Below are positions 32,985 through 44,300 of a DNA stretch of 64,000 nucleotides, piece by piece (within the stretch, counting starts at the first letter, position 1; every line of letters begins with the position of its first letter). A program made the translations under genes and the position numbers. The stretch is taken from positions 37,099,890 through 37,163,889 of the forward strand of contig JAHLJT010000631.1 in the NCBI GenBank assembly GCA_031308135.1, written 5' to 3'. The notes beneath the pieces were generated by a model that saw only the letters and a list, made by a program, of their open reading frames with translations, was not told where the DNA came from and made no database searches. The stretch comes from Acheta domesticus (lineage: Eukaryota; Arthropoda; Insecta; Orthoptera; Gryllidae).

Positions 32985-35270
32985 CTACTTGCCCACCTGG
33001 GAAGCCCAGCACTCCTTCGAGTACAGGCAACTTCCTTTGGCCCCGCTCATCTCCCTTCCAAATCCACAAAGGAATGGACCACATGCGCGGAATGAAGCGG
33101 CCAAGGTAAGCGCAGAGCGTACTCGCAGAGTAACGAAGAAAGGTGGCTTCGTACGAAAATACGTTTGCCTTCTATCAAACAACTGGTATTTGAATTTTGT
33201 TTATACACTTTACTACTAATTACTTTATTTCACTTATTTTCTACAAATTCGGTCTTGTACAGACATTCTTCCGCAGGAGCGATATTATGTTTGAATGGTC
33301 AAATATCTACACGTTTCCTTTTATTTTCATTCTGTTATTTTTTATGCAAAACAATATTACGAAAAAAATTTCAAGTATCTCTCAGAGGCGGACAACCTTT
33401 GTTAAACCTCCTAATGTAGAAAGTTAATACAGTTATTTTTACTTCTAAGTTAAAGGGATTACGAAGCCAAGATCCTTACGATTGAAAATGTTTAATATCA
33501 TGAATGATGTATTTCATTCTAATGGCTTTACTTTAATAAAAATGGGAATAGGAATTAATGTAAGGTTTGGGGTAATAACTGTACGAGTACATTCTCTCAA
33601 AATTATTTCAAAAAAGATAGTACGATAGAAGATGGTAACTGGCCAACTGAATTCTCTAAAGACGTCACCAAAAGGCTGTCATCGGCTAGATATCCAGTGG
33701 CACACTGCCACCTCGCAGCAATTTGTACATCACTTACTTTTAAATCCTTGGCCAGTTGCTCTGGACGCGGTGCCCGAGAACTCCAGAAAGATAGTTACAT
33801 TGCCTGAGACCTTGACATGACTGTGATAGATAATAAGGGAAATTACTTATTTCATTTTAAATGGGAGAGAATGTTGAGGGTGGGACAATGGATGATTTCA
33901 AAATTGTATGCTGTTACTAAATGTTATTTTGTTTTCTTGTTTGTACCATTTAAATTTTGCAGATATTGACAGAACTTTGATTCTTTAAATGGAGGTTAGA
34001 TTTTTCACCAGCTATCTAAAGTTATCGAACAAAGGAATTCAATGATACAACAATCGTTGATTTTCGGAAAGAAACTGTAGAAAAAATCTAATTTTCATTT
34101 CCTCAGAAGCGACGTCTGGCCTTGCTTATTCTCACAGATTCCATTTTTCTATCTCTCAGTGTGCGACCACGATTTCGTGGGTGAACAGTGTACATGGAGT
34201 ACAGGCCCGCCTAAATTAATGACAAATTTGTCGGAATACTAATACACGAATTTGAAATATACAGTAATTGTAAATACAGTATCAACGATGAATATATCAA
34301 ATCTAACAAGTGAATAACTGTGTAATTAAAGAAATCCAGGTATGTTGGGTTCATATCTATTATAGAATAGTTCCTTTTTTAATTTGAGAGTTGCAATTCC
34401 TCCTGTCAGTTTTGACGGGGTAACCCGAGTTCTGTAATAATAGTAATAAAACTGCCAAGGCTCCTTGATCGGATCTGGCCCGACAGCGGAGCAAGCTTCA
34501 AATGTCTCTGAAGCAGTTTGGTGATTGGCGCCTAAGGAACTGTGCACAGTATTGACAATACTTGAGAGCTTATCAGTTGAGATGAGTAAATAGTTTTAAA
34601 AACATGCATTCGGAATAGCGATATGTGTAGTCCATTAAAACCCCATTATAAAAAAATCAGCACTTACTTTGTAATTTGTAAAAAATATTTTAAAGAAAAA
34701 ATATTAGATTGTACATTTTCAGTGCGAATGTTGGCACTCCTGCGATGAATTGTTTGGTTGATCAGTTTCGTGAAGTGTGCTGAGGAAGTAAGAAGTATGT
34801 TGTGTGCACCTTTGTGCTCCAGCGAATGGATCACCTTCACAAGCAGCTCTGAACTGCCGACAATGTAAGTACGTGATCTATTATCATATATAATTATTCA
34901 TGTACAGCAATGTAGTGCATGATTTCACGACGAAGGTGCCAAGACTTTCTTGTTTTTATATAGCTTTTTATCAATGTCTTTGTAGCCGTTTGCATTATTA
35001 CTCCTTCCCTATACTGTAATACTGGGAGGAAACGTACTGGAATCACTTCAACCATATGATTTCGAATAGCAGTCATAAAAACCGTGTTTAAGGTTCTTTT
35101 GAACTGTAACTTTGCACACATGTGAGGATTGAGGTCTATTTGTGCCAATATGGTCCAAAGACGGTTAAGATTGTTGATTGTGGAGAGGAAATAATAGAAT
35201 TTTGTGCTCGAAAAACGATTTGGATTTGTGGATTGATGATGCCTAACTCTGTTATATCAGAAGCTTTTTG
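32985..35270. other. Intergenic DNA
   Basis: 32985-33110 is moderately GC-rich and ends GCGGCCAAGGTAAGCG, a good splice-donor context, but no recognised protein is encoded. The remainder is AT-rich with nothing identified. Confidence 0.35.
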
Positions 35271-35327
35271 AGCTGAAACTTGGTAAACCCGTCAGGAGTC
35301 ACATCTAGTTGCGCCGCTCGCAGTCTT

Positions 35328-35464
35328 GCGAGTGCTCTTGGCTGTGCGACTGTCGCTGCGTCCAAGGCCGTGATCCGGCGTTTCGACCATCTTCTCTTCG
35401 TCTTCCTTCGGTCAGGCAGTATTAGCCTTCGACGCGGCATCGCCCGGCGGCCAAGAGCACTCGC
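35328..35464. repeat. Perfect 15-bp inverted repeat with 107-bp spacer
   Basis: GCGAGTGCTCTTGGC at 35328-35342 and GCCAAGAGCACTCGC at 35450-35464 enclose GC-rich sequence. No TSD was found, so I do not call it a transposon. Confidence 0.7.
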
Positions 35465-35469
35465 TAGTA

Positions 35470-36734
35470 ATTGTTTTCTTCCAAACTTCCCTTCCAGAAT
35501 TAAGATTAAACGATATAAAGCAATATTTATAGGGTTTTTCATGTTGCTTACAGTGAATATGTACAACTTTTCTGTAGCCACATCTCACACATATCCAATT
35601 TTCGGCGTGCGTCCTTGCTACTGGAAATTTTAAGGTATGCCCCGACTTTCCAAGCCACGTTTGAACTTTATTGATTCTTGTGGCTTGGATGAATTAAACT
35701 GCAGATCTTTTAAATGATATCATACACTTTTTTAAAGATTTGAGTAATTATTGAATAATAACACTGAGAAGAGGAAATCTTTCAGTATGCTATGTATTCC
35801 CACTAGTTATTTTCTGATGAGTTTGGTTTAGCCTTGCCCTTATTTTGGGAAATGTATTTTGGATATTAATGCGTTTGGTAGGGTATTAATGACAATTTTA
35901 AACGAAAATTATTTCCAGTTCAGTCCGTTTTACGCAGAATTGTATTTTTGAATTGAAATTTAAACTAAAGTTCTTTACATCAAATTTTAAGGGCAAAAAT
36001 ATATAATTTCGTGCCGTTATTACAGTTTGCAAACCAACTTATCGTTAAAATAGACATTTCTGATCGTTTTACATAAGATATTTCAAATTGTAGGAATCAA
36101 GTCATTTGTTAAGGGCTTAGAAATCAGGGATTGACTTAGTGGCGTTTCTAATGGGAGGTTCGAACAAGAAGAATACATGTTTAATAGTAGAGAATATTCT
36201 TCGTTTTACATTGAAAACTATAAGAAATTTTAATTGGTTTGCTACACTCTTCATTTGCTTTCTTGAATTTATTTTTCAAGACTCGTTTTACTGTTAGGGG
36301 TCTCTATAGTCTTCCTCGGTAAGCTTTGTTGTATGAGGCGCAAGTTATTGCATGATATTAATTCGGTGTCACCTCCCTTACTTACACCGTGGAGAGGTCT
36401 GCAGTCTTTCGCGTCCGTGAAATATAGACTTTTCTGTGGGCTTGGGCTTTGGAGCTTGTTATTAATTTAACAGTCCGCTGGCCGTTTCGAACACTCGAAA
36501 CAAATATGTCATAGGTAAAGATGGCTTACTTTGAACACTTAGATGACTGGAGATAGCTCGTAGGCTAGATAGCTAGAGACGGAACACATGCTAGATAGCT
36601 AGAAATGGCACACTTACGAATACATAGCTAAAGATATCCTACTTATTGTAAAATTGTATTGTATTGTATTGTAAAATATTGTAATGCTGCAGCGGATAGT
36701 GGCGAACTTTCGTAAGGAAAACCTCGTATTGTGG
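35470..36734. other. Intergenic DNA, nothing identified
   Basis: AT-rich. 36540-36620 has loosely repeated TAGATAGCTAGA-type words. Confidence 0.4.
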
Positions 36735-37093
36735 GGTCCTGATACGGAATAAGTGGATAAATCGTAAAATTTTAACACTGCAATATTGATGGTAGAGTTT
36801 TTTGGTACAGAAATATGTTCTAAAACATTCTTTTCATAAGATCATGCACAATGTTTCGAAAATACGAGTAGTTTTTGCGTAATTTTTGTTTGAAGTGAAG
36901 TCAATTTAAAGAAATATATTTTCAAAAACGTTTCCAAATTTTATGATTAATTTATTTTGGCGTAGAGCAAAGTACGTTTTTAAAAACGACGCAGATCCAA
37001 TTTTCATTAAACTCTGAATTTACGAATATTGCAAAAGTTACAAATAGTGCAAGGGAGCATGTGCTATTTTGGCACCAGTAGTTTTCTGGTATT
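36735..37093 (+). repeat. Repeat family E, copy 6 (partial)
   Basis: TTCAAAAACGTTTCCAAATT, AGAGCAAAGTACGTTTTTAA and a D-like end GTGCTATTTTGGCACCAGTA match the E body and terminus. Confidence 0.5.
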
Positions 37094-37099
37094 TTTTTA

Positions 37100-37560
37100 A
37101 GAAGATGGTTTTAGAAAGTGTTGAACGAAACTCGGCCGATAACACACATGGCAGACTCGGTTGGCTATTTGATGTTTATCGTTTAATGATGTATGTAACC
37201 AGGGGCGCCGAAAGAGAACTATGGGTCTGTGGCAGTTGATCCAAGGGGGGCCCTTATTTCAAACAAATAATTCCCTCCTCCCCCAATTCATAAACAGATT
37301 AATTTCTTTATGCTTCAGAAATATGCTTTAGATTAGAGAAAAATATATTTTTCATTTCTATTGAATGAAAATAATATCGGAGCCCTAATTATGTCGGGGC
37401 CTGTGACAAGTTGACCCAGCTGCCCCCCCTCCCCTCTTCTGCACACCACTACGTATCACGAAGAGTACGTCTCCTTTACAGCACTGTATAATTTGCAGTA
37501 TAACGTCTTAGGATTGCTCCATTTATGTGACAATTTGTTTGATCTGTTAATATTTTTTTC
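37100..37560. other. Intergenic DNA with possible MITE
   Basis: CAGGGGCGCCGAAAGAG at 37200 and, reverse-complemented, TAGTGGTGTGCAGAAGAGG near 37451 could be diverged hAT-like ends. No clear 8-bp duplication was found. Confidence 0.25.
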
Positions 37561-37574
37561 ACGAAATTACGAAG

Positions 37575-37830
37575 TGCGAAATTAATTGTTCGATTTGAGT
37601 GCGCCGTTGGAGGCGATTCGTCGCTCGGTGGGTGGGCCGGTGGGGGGGGCGGGGGTCCGGGGGGAGCTGTGTTGTTTGCGCCGCCTCCGTCGCGGGGGCG
37701 GGCGCGGCCTTGGAAGCGGCGGCGAAAGTTCCGCGCTCGAAATAACCGGAACCGATTCCCCCGGGCGCAGGGGGCAGGGGGAGAGCCCGTTGGGCCAACA
37801 GACGAAACGAACGGTTTGAAGGTTTGAACG
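37575..37830. other. GC-rich, CpG-dense patch
   Basis: Rich in GGCGG and CGCGG, with a G-run GGTGGGGGGGGCGGGGGTCC near 37640. The frames over it are compositional. Confidence 0.45.
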
Positions 37831-37959
37831 ACTCCATTGGCCTACCCGCAGGAAAACTCGACACCACGTTGGGAGGAGACGAGTGTGTTTCGTTCTCTCG
37901 TTGAAACAAAGAGATCCACTTCAGCGTTCGGTCCGCGGTTACGAGTATCATAAGCTTTA

Positions 37960-38984
37960 GTACGCTATGTGATATTTTTTATTAATGAAAATGCGCAACT
38001 GCTGTGTTGTGGATACATCTGTACTCTGAGATAATTTCATGTGTTACGACAAAATGCCTGTGATTTCTGACAATAATGAAGAAATGGTATGCATTTCAGT
38101 AATGAGAAAGTCACAGTATTTTAAATTGAAGTGCTACAGGAAATTTACAATCGTATAATAAAAGAGAAAGTAGAATAAAACAATTATACTCTAAATAAAT
38201 ACTTCAATAATATAAACTAATTGATGTGTATGAAGTAGTAGAAGATATGTGTAGAAGTAGTGGAAGAAATGAGACGCTCATCATACAAATGACCCAAACC
38301 ACAAAATTCACATATCGAGATTATTGCTTTAAAGTACTTAAGTGCATACTCATTGAAAGTATTGACTGGCCTAACATCTCAGGTTTTATCAGAAAATTGC
38401 CGTTCGGATTTCATTTGTTTGTTAAGTTTCTTGACCTGTCGTTAGGCGGTAGAGTGACCAAACGTAGCGTCACACAGTCGCGATTTTTCTTATTCACCTT
38501 CTGCTTCTTACTCATTATTTCTTTCTTCTTCTTCTTTCTCTCTTTCTCAAGAAGAAGTTCAGACACTCCCAGCTTCGAATGTTAATATTCGTCCTTGGTG
38601 TAATTTCCATCAATATTGCAAGCGATTCCCAGCCTTAAACCAACACTGATTATTATTAGATCTTTCTTGCACTGTCTTTTATGTGGAAATACAGTGCAAG
38701 AAAGATACAATTGAATTCTAGTAAAAATATATAACTAGAAAAAAGTGTTAATTTGCTGCAATAAAGAGTTTACAATTTCGATGCGATCTGAGTGCGATTA
38801 TGGTGCAATAATGAGTGCACAATGTGATTGAAAACATAACATTCCCATAAGATAATAAGATTGAAACAAGTTTAACTCGTATAATACCCTTGAAGATCAT
38901 GACTTACCACTCTACGTACTCAGGTTAGGGTTGCCCCAAAAACGAGGAATAAATACTAAGTAATTGTGAATCTGGAAAATGACG
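37960..38984. other. Intergenic DNA
   Basis: AT-rich. It includes a pyrimidine-rich stretch at 38484-38560 and the hairpin at 38660-38706. No gene supported. Confidence 0.4.
38660..38706. repeat. Perfect 16-bp stem hairpin
   Basis: ATCTTTCTTGCACTGT (38660-38675) and ACAGTGCAAGAAAGAT (38691-38706) around a 15-nt loop. The flanks do not pair, so the stem is shorter than a typical pre-miRNA. Confidence 0.9.
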
Positions 38985-39644
38985 TTTTGGGGGCCCCAGC
39001 GGTCGCATGTCTTGGCGCGAGACCGACAGACGAAATTTTTAGTTCGTCGCATACGTACGGAGTAATATACGGAGTAATGTACGCATATACGGAGTAATGT
39101 ATGTGGTATAAAGAAAATTATGAAATGCCGTGGAAAATCTATTTCAAAATTTCATCGGAAATACACTTTTCGGCATCTTTTCCGAAAAGTGTCCGACCGT
39201 CCGTCTGTTTTCTATCTGTCCGTATACAATACAAATTATTCGTAGGATATTTTCCAAAATGAATATTCTGTGGTCAATCTGGCCCGACTAGATGATCTGC
39301 GATTTTCAAAAGCCTTCTTTAAATTTAGAGCGTTCTTTACATAAAGCCCTTAGTCATTTTCAATATTTTCTCAAAAGTGGTTCTAATTTTTTCTTTATAT
39401 TGTTGAGAGAATAGAATGAAATTCACTTTTAAAGATGGCATATGTTCTATTTTCACTGTTAACTCCGAATTTTTGAAAATTGCAAAAGTTAAAATGTTTT
39501 CAGCCTCTTTTTAGAACTATAATTTAGAGGTATAGATTTTTCCTTTAAAGGAAATTTGTTTTCAATTCAATTTTTAATTAATGTCCTGTATGTTTTTTAA
39601 ACTTTTGGTAGTTTCTGAGTAATTTAGAGTCAACTGTTGATAAC
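38985..39644 (+). repeat. Repeat family E, copy 7, left part
   Basis: ATACGGAGTAATATACGGAG words (A-terminus side), then GACCGTCCGTCTGTTTTC and E body (TTCTCAAAAGTGGTTCTAAT). It is cut at 39644 by the hAT element and resumes at 48236. Confidence 0.6.
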
Positions 39645-40099
39645 TAGGGCCCGGATAATTATGTAATTACATATTTCCGTAAGTTAACTCTATCAAGTCA
39701 AAACCACGATATATTTACGTTTCATGTCGATTAGTGCCTAAAAACGTTGACTTTTTAGTATATATTTACATATTTTATCCGAAAGTTTCTACAGGTCTCC
39801 CTTGATCTTAATACCCTTCGCCAAAAATTACACGCACCAACGCAATTCAGAAACCGCCATTGACAGTTTTCTTTCCCCGTTTGTTACACGCGAGCCTAAA
39901 CCCTTGATTGTAAAGTATCTCTGCGAGGTGACAATCTGAAATAAAGTCGTGATGTGGCACTGCAGATTTGAATAAGAAAAGGACAGAAAATAATTCACAG
40001 CGATTGACTTAATCCTGTGGTAACATAGACTTAATTTGTGGTAACGCAGAATTTGCCACAGGCAAAGTTTTGTCTATCTTTTCAGGGAAGTCTAGCAAT

Positions 40100-40104
40100 A
40101 GCGT
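40100..40104. repeat. Target-site duplication AGCGT (left)
   Basis: Directly precedes TGTCAAAG. The matching copy is at 47766-47770. The undisrupted target is ACGCT (complement) at 10514-10518 in the other hAT copy. Confidence 0.92.
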
Positions 40105-40828
40105 TGTCAAAGAATACAAAAAAAACTTTAATAATAATTTCACAAAACTTTAACAATTTCACAAAACTCTTGCAGTGTTGCGAAACACAAAATTAAAGGC
40201 ACACACTGACCAAGCGATGCTACCTGACTAACACAGCAAGCAAAAACCAAATGAATGTAACATTGAAAGGTTACGAGGCACACATGGCCGGGTTGTCGAA
40301 CCACACCACTGTCACAGCACCACCGCTCCTACAAATCACACCGCTGTCCAGTAGAGGGTCTCACATGCAGAAATCGTGAAAAATGCCCTTCACCGCCGTG
40401 GGTGCTTCATGCTCCCGGTCCACCATAGCTCCATCCGCTTGGCCCACACTCCACCAGCTGTGTCGCCCGCTGGCCGCACATGCTCTGGCGGTGCCCCGGG
40501 TTCGACCCCGGGCAGGGCTCAGAGGGGCGGGCAGCCGGCTAGCTGGCGGCGGGGGGCGGACGTAGGCGGGGGGAGAGATACGGGCGCGACGGCGCGATGG
40601 TGTTGGTGGCGGCGGTGACGGTGGTGATGTAGTGACGTCACCGGTGTCGGCGGCGAGGGTAGCTGATTGCAACCTGGCAGGGCGGCGGAAGAACTGTCAC
40701 ATGCATCACACCCCATGACACCCTGGTCTAGCATGGAACTCCCATAATTTAGCGGGAAGCACTCCAAAGAGTGCCCAGGTGGGCGGAAGTCGCAGGAACT
40801 TGTCCGCGCCGAGCAAAATGTGCTAACA
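40105..40828 (-). repeat. BEL 3' LTR (724 bp)
   Basis: TGTCAAAG..GCTAACA on the + strand, identical by eye to the other LTR. The exceptions are one base near 40115 (AATAC versus AAAAC) and the missing 108 bp at about 40709. It contains a tRNA T-arm-like CCCGGGTTCGACCCCGGG (40495-40512). The encoded 103-codon frames here and in the other LTR are incidental. Confidence 0.93.
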
Positions 40829-41322
40829 TTTATTGGGGCCGGGCGCATGGCGATGCTCGAGTTCGGCACCGTCCGTCTCCCACTCACTTCTTTCAGCAAC
40901 AAGCACTGAGAAGTCCACCACAGTTCTGCATTATCTTGAGAGACTCCATTCCTACTATAAACACGTGAGGAGGGCATACAACAAACGAAAGCATAGGAGT
41001 TTGCCTAGCGTACATATTGTAATCACCTCGAACCATTACTGAGTACCTCGTAACAATTACCCTAACCTAGAAGTAACAAATCACATAGAATTTGTAGCAG
41101 TGCTTAATCAAAAAATTATACCAATTAGTACAACAAGGAATTAATAAAACGCATAAAATGTCAAAGAACACCAAAAAAAACCAAGTGGCAGGCCCACGCA
41201 GTATGACCTAAAAAATGATAGTGGTACGCCTGTTCACCAGGCGGCGAAGCGAAAGAAAAATCAGCTGAGCATCTCTGGTCGACAGAGGGGGAAAAGTAGA
41301 GATAAATATCATGGATTGGGGC
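40829..41322 (-). other. BEL 3' untranslated region
   Basis: Lies between the pol stop and the 3' LTR. No purine tract is visible right next to the LTR (minus-strand sequence there is GCCCGGCCCCAATAAA). At 41154-41182 it holds a near-copy of the 5' LTR/leader junction (CATAAAATGTCAAAGAA, then an A-rich run). Confidence 0.6.
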
Positions 41323-44300
41323 TTACTCGTGGGAGGATCTAGCCAGTGCACATAACTTTTGTACTGGTCGCAATAACTTGCCCTGGCTAGTTCGTACTTC
41401 AACAGTACGCACGACTCCGGCTTGATCAGGGAACAATTTCTCCACTACACCTAATTTCCAGTGAGAGGGCGGAGATTCCTCAATTAAAAGTACTAAATCA
41501 TTTACAGCTAGTGGTGGTGACTCCCTTTTCCACTTCACCCTTTGTTGCAAGGTGTGGAGGTAATTTCGCGACCAATATTTCCAAATTATTGCTAATTTGT
41601 TATTTAAATGGCGGAACTGTTGTGCAGGAGTAATCTGCACAAGAGGCGAGTCAGTATCTATAGGAAGAGTATTAAGCGCGTGCCCGTAGACTAAGTGATT
41701 CGGGGTTAAAATCAAATTCACATCCGTATCTGTAGACGTGACTTCAAGCGGTCTTGAGTTTAAACAAGCTTCTATTTTGGCTAAGAGGGTGTACAATGTA
41801 AGCAAGGTCACAACTTGTTGCCCTAAAGCGCGTTGCAAATGGAATTTAAGACTCTTAACACAAGCCTCAGCTAAGGAGTTTCGGTGAGGAGAGTAGGTGG
41901 GACAAAAGTGCCAGGAGGTGCCCTGCACTGATAAAAATTTGGTGATAACCTCTAAATCCCGAGCGGAAAGAACAAAGCGATTAGCCTCGGCTAGGATACG
42001 ACTAGCACTTTTGAATGTACTAGCGTTATCACTGTACATGTGCACAGGATAACCTCTTCTCGAACCAAAACGTTCAAAGGCCGCAATGAATTGAGAGGAG
42101 GATAGATTTTCGACGATTTCTAAATGCGAAGCTTTCGTGGAATGGCATATAAATACAGCAATCCAAGTCTTCTGAGACATTTTTGATCTCGTGAGAGACG
42201 GCCTTGTCAAAATTGGGCCACAATAATCTAAGGATGTGTGAGCCCATGGCCGAGAAGGATTTACGCGGCTAGGGGGCAATGAACCCATAATCTGGCCAAG
42301 AGGAATTGCGCGCCAACGCTTACAAGTCAGACAAGCATTGATTACTTTCTTTGCTACCCGTCTTAGGGAGGGAATCCAATACTGCTGGCGCACACATCCC
42401 ATCATCAATGCTAAGCCGGCATGTAGAAATGCGAGGTGTATCATTTCTAAGAACAGGACGGTAAATTTGTGGTTAGGCGGAAGTATAATAGGATGCTTGT
42501 TTAACCTCTCCACCTGAGAATTCATTAAACGGCCACCCACCCGTATATTGTTAATGAATCTTAAGCATAGCGCCAACACCCTTATCAATTTGTGATATTT
42601 TGAATATCTGCTAAGCAGCACTTGAACAAATGAATTTTGGTTTTCACCTACATCTGACGAGGGCATACTTGTTTGGTATGCAGTGAACATACAACAGAGA
42701 GCATCTACCTTACCATTATCCGCTACCTCAGCATCGACAAACGGCTTGGCCCACATTGACACTGGCTGCTTCAGCCACGGCGGTCCTACAAACCAGAGGG
42801 TACTGTGTTGCAGTGCCTGGGGGGAGACACCACGGGTTAGCAGATCAGCGGGATTCTGTCTCGAGCTTACATGGCGCCAACAAGATAGTGGATAGGATGC
42901 CACTATCTTTGAAACTCTATGCGCAGTGAAAGCATCCAATTTATGATTGCTTTTCACCAACCAGTGCAAAACAATAGAACTATCTGAAAAAAGATACACT
43001 TGATTAATAGAACACACAATTCTCAATGCTCTTATTACCTTCTTGGTCAATTCTACCAATAACAATGCACTACACAACTCCAAGCGAGGAATAGTCGACC
43101 CTGCCAGGGGAGCAAGTCTTGATTTAGAGCACAACAAGTGGCTATGCGCAACGGATGCAGAATCATGATTAACTAAGTATAATGCAGCTCCGTACGCCTT
43201 ATGAGAGGCATTACAGAATCCTACTAGACAAGAGGGAAGGTGGCCCTGGGGTAACACCTTGCGTGGGAATATAATTGATGGCAGTAAAACAATCTCATTA
43301 ACCAAGGACTGCCAACAACAAGTAAGATCAGAATCAAGAGGAGTATCCCAATCCAACTGTAAAGACCACAATTTTTGCAGAAAAAGCTTCAACTTTACCA
43401 AGAAAGGATTCACAAAACCTAATGGGTCATAAATAGAGGCTATTAAGTGCAACACAACCCTTTTTGTGATATACGGGAGGTTGAAAGTGTTTGGATCGGA
43501 GTGTTTGCTGTATGTAATGCAAAGAGTGTCTTTATCAGTGCTCCAAGTCAAACCCAATATTCTATGTGTGTTGTCTGAGGCCAGAGGCGTGGAAGTGTAT
43601 TGTGTGTGAGTGGTGTTGAGAGTGGCCAGAAACGATGAAGAATTGCTATTAACCTTTCTCAAATTAAAATGAGCTCCCTTTAGCACTTTTACAATCCTTT
43701 GAAATAACGATGCTGCCTTCTCAGCACAGTCGCTCCCAAACAGTAAGTCATCTACATAAAATCCCTGCTTGATGGCTGAAGCCACCTCAGGATCATTTTC
43801 ATTTATTTCCTCAGCCAACTTGTTGAGACACCTTGTACTCAGAAATGCGGAGGGGGCCATACCATAAGTAACGGTTTGCAAAGTAAAAATTTTAATGGGG
43901 TCGTGAGGGTTCTCTCGCCACAAAATTCTCTGAAATTTAGTATCAGCATCATGCACCCGAACAATTCTATACATTTTCTCAATGTCTGCTGTGAAACAAA
44001 CATTAAACAATCGAAATCTAAGCATGATGTCAATGAGCTCTGATTGCACGTTAGGGCCAGCGTAGAGTAGGTCGTTTAAACTTAACCCGGAAGAAGATTT
44101 GGCACTACAATTGAAGACTACGCGCAGTGGTGTAGTATGGGATTGTGGATTCAACACACAAAAATGAGGTATAAAATAGAAAGGAGGTGCTATCTTACTG
44201 ACACATTCAACTGCATGCCCCAATTCAATGTATTCTCTCATGAACTTGACATAATTATGCCTTAATTCTCTATCTTTTGAAAATCTGTTTTCTAAAGCAA

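Noticed and set aside
37200..37460. hAT-like MITE with CAGGGGCGCC end
   Set aside because: The two ends match poorly and no 8-bp duplication was found; kept only as a low-confidence note.
40361..40672. 103-codon minus-strand frame, repeated exactly at 47190-47501
   Set aside because: It lies entirely inside the LTRs. The repetition reflects LTR identity, not gene duplication.
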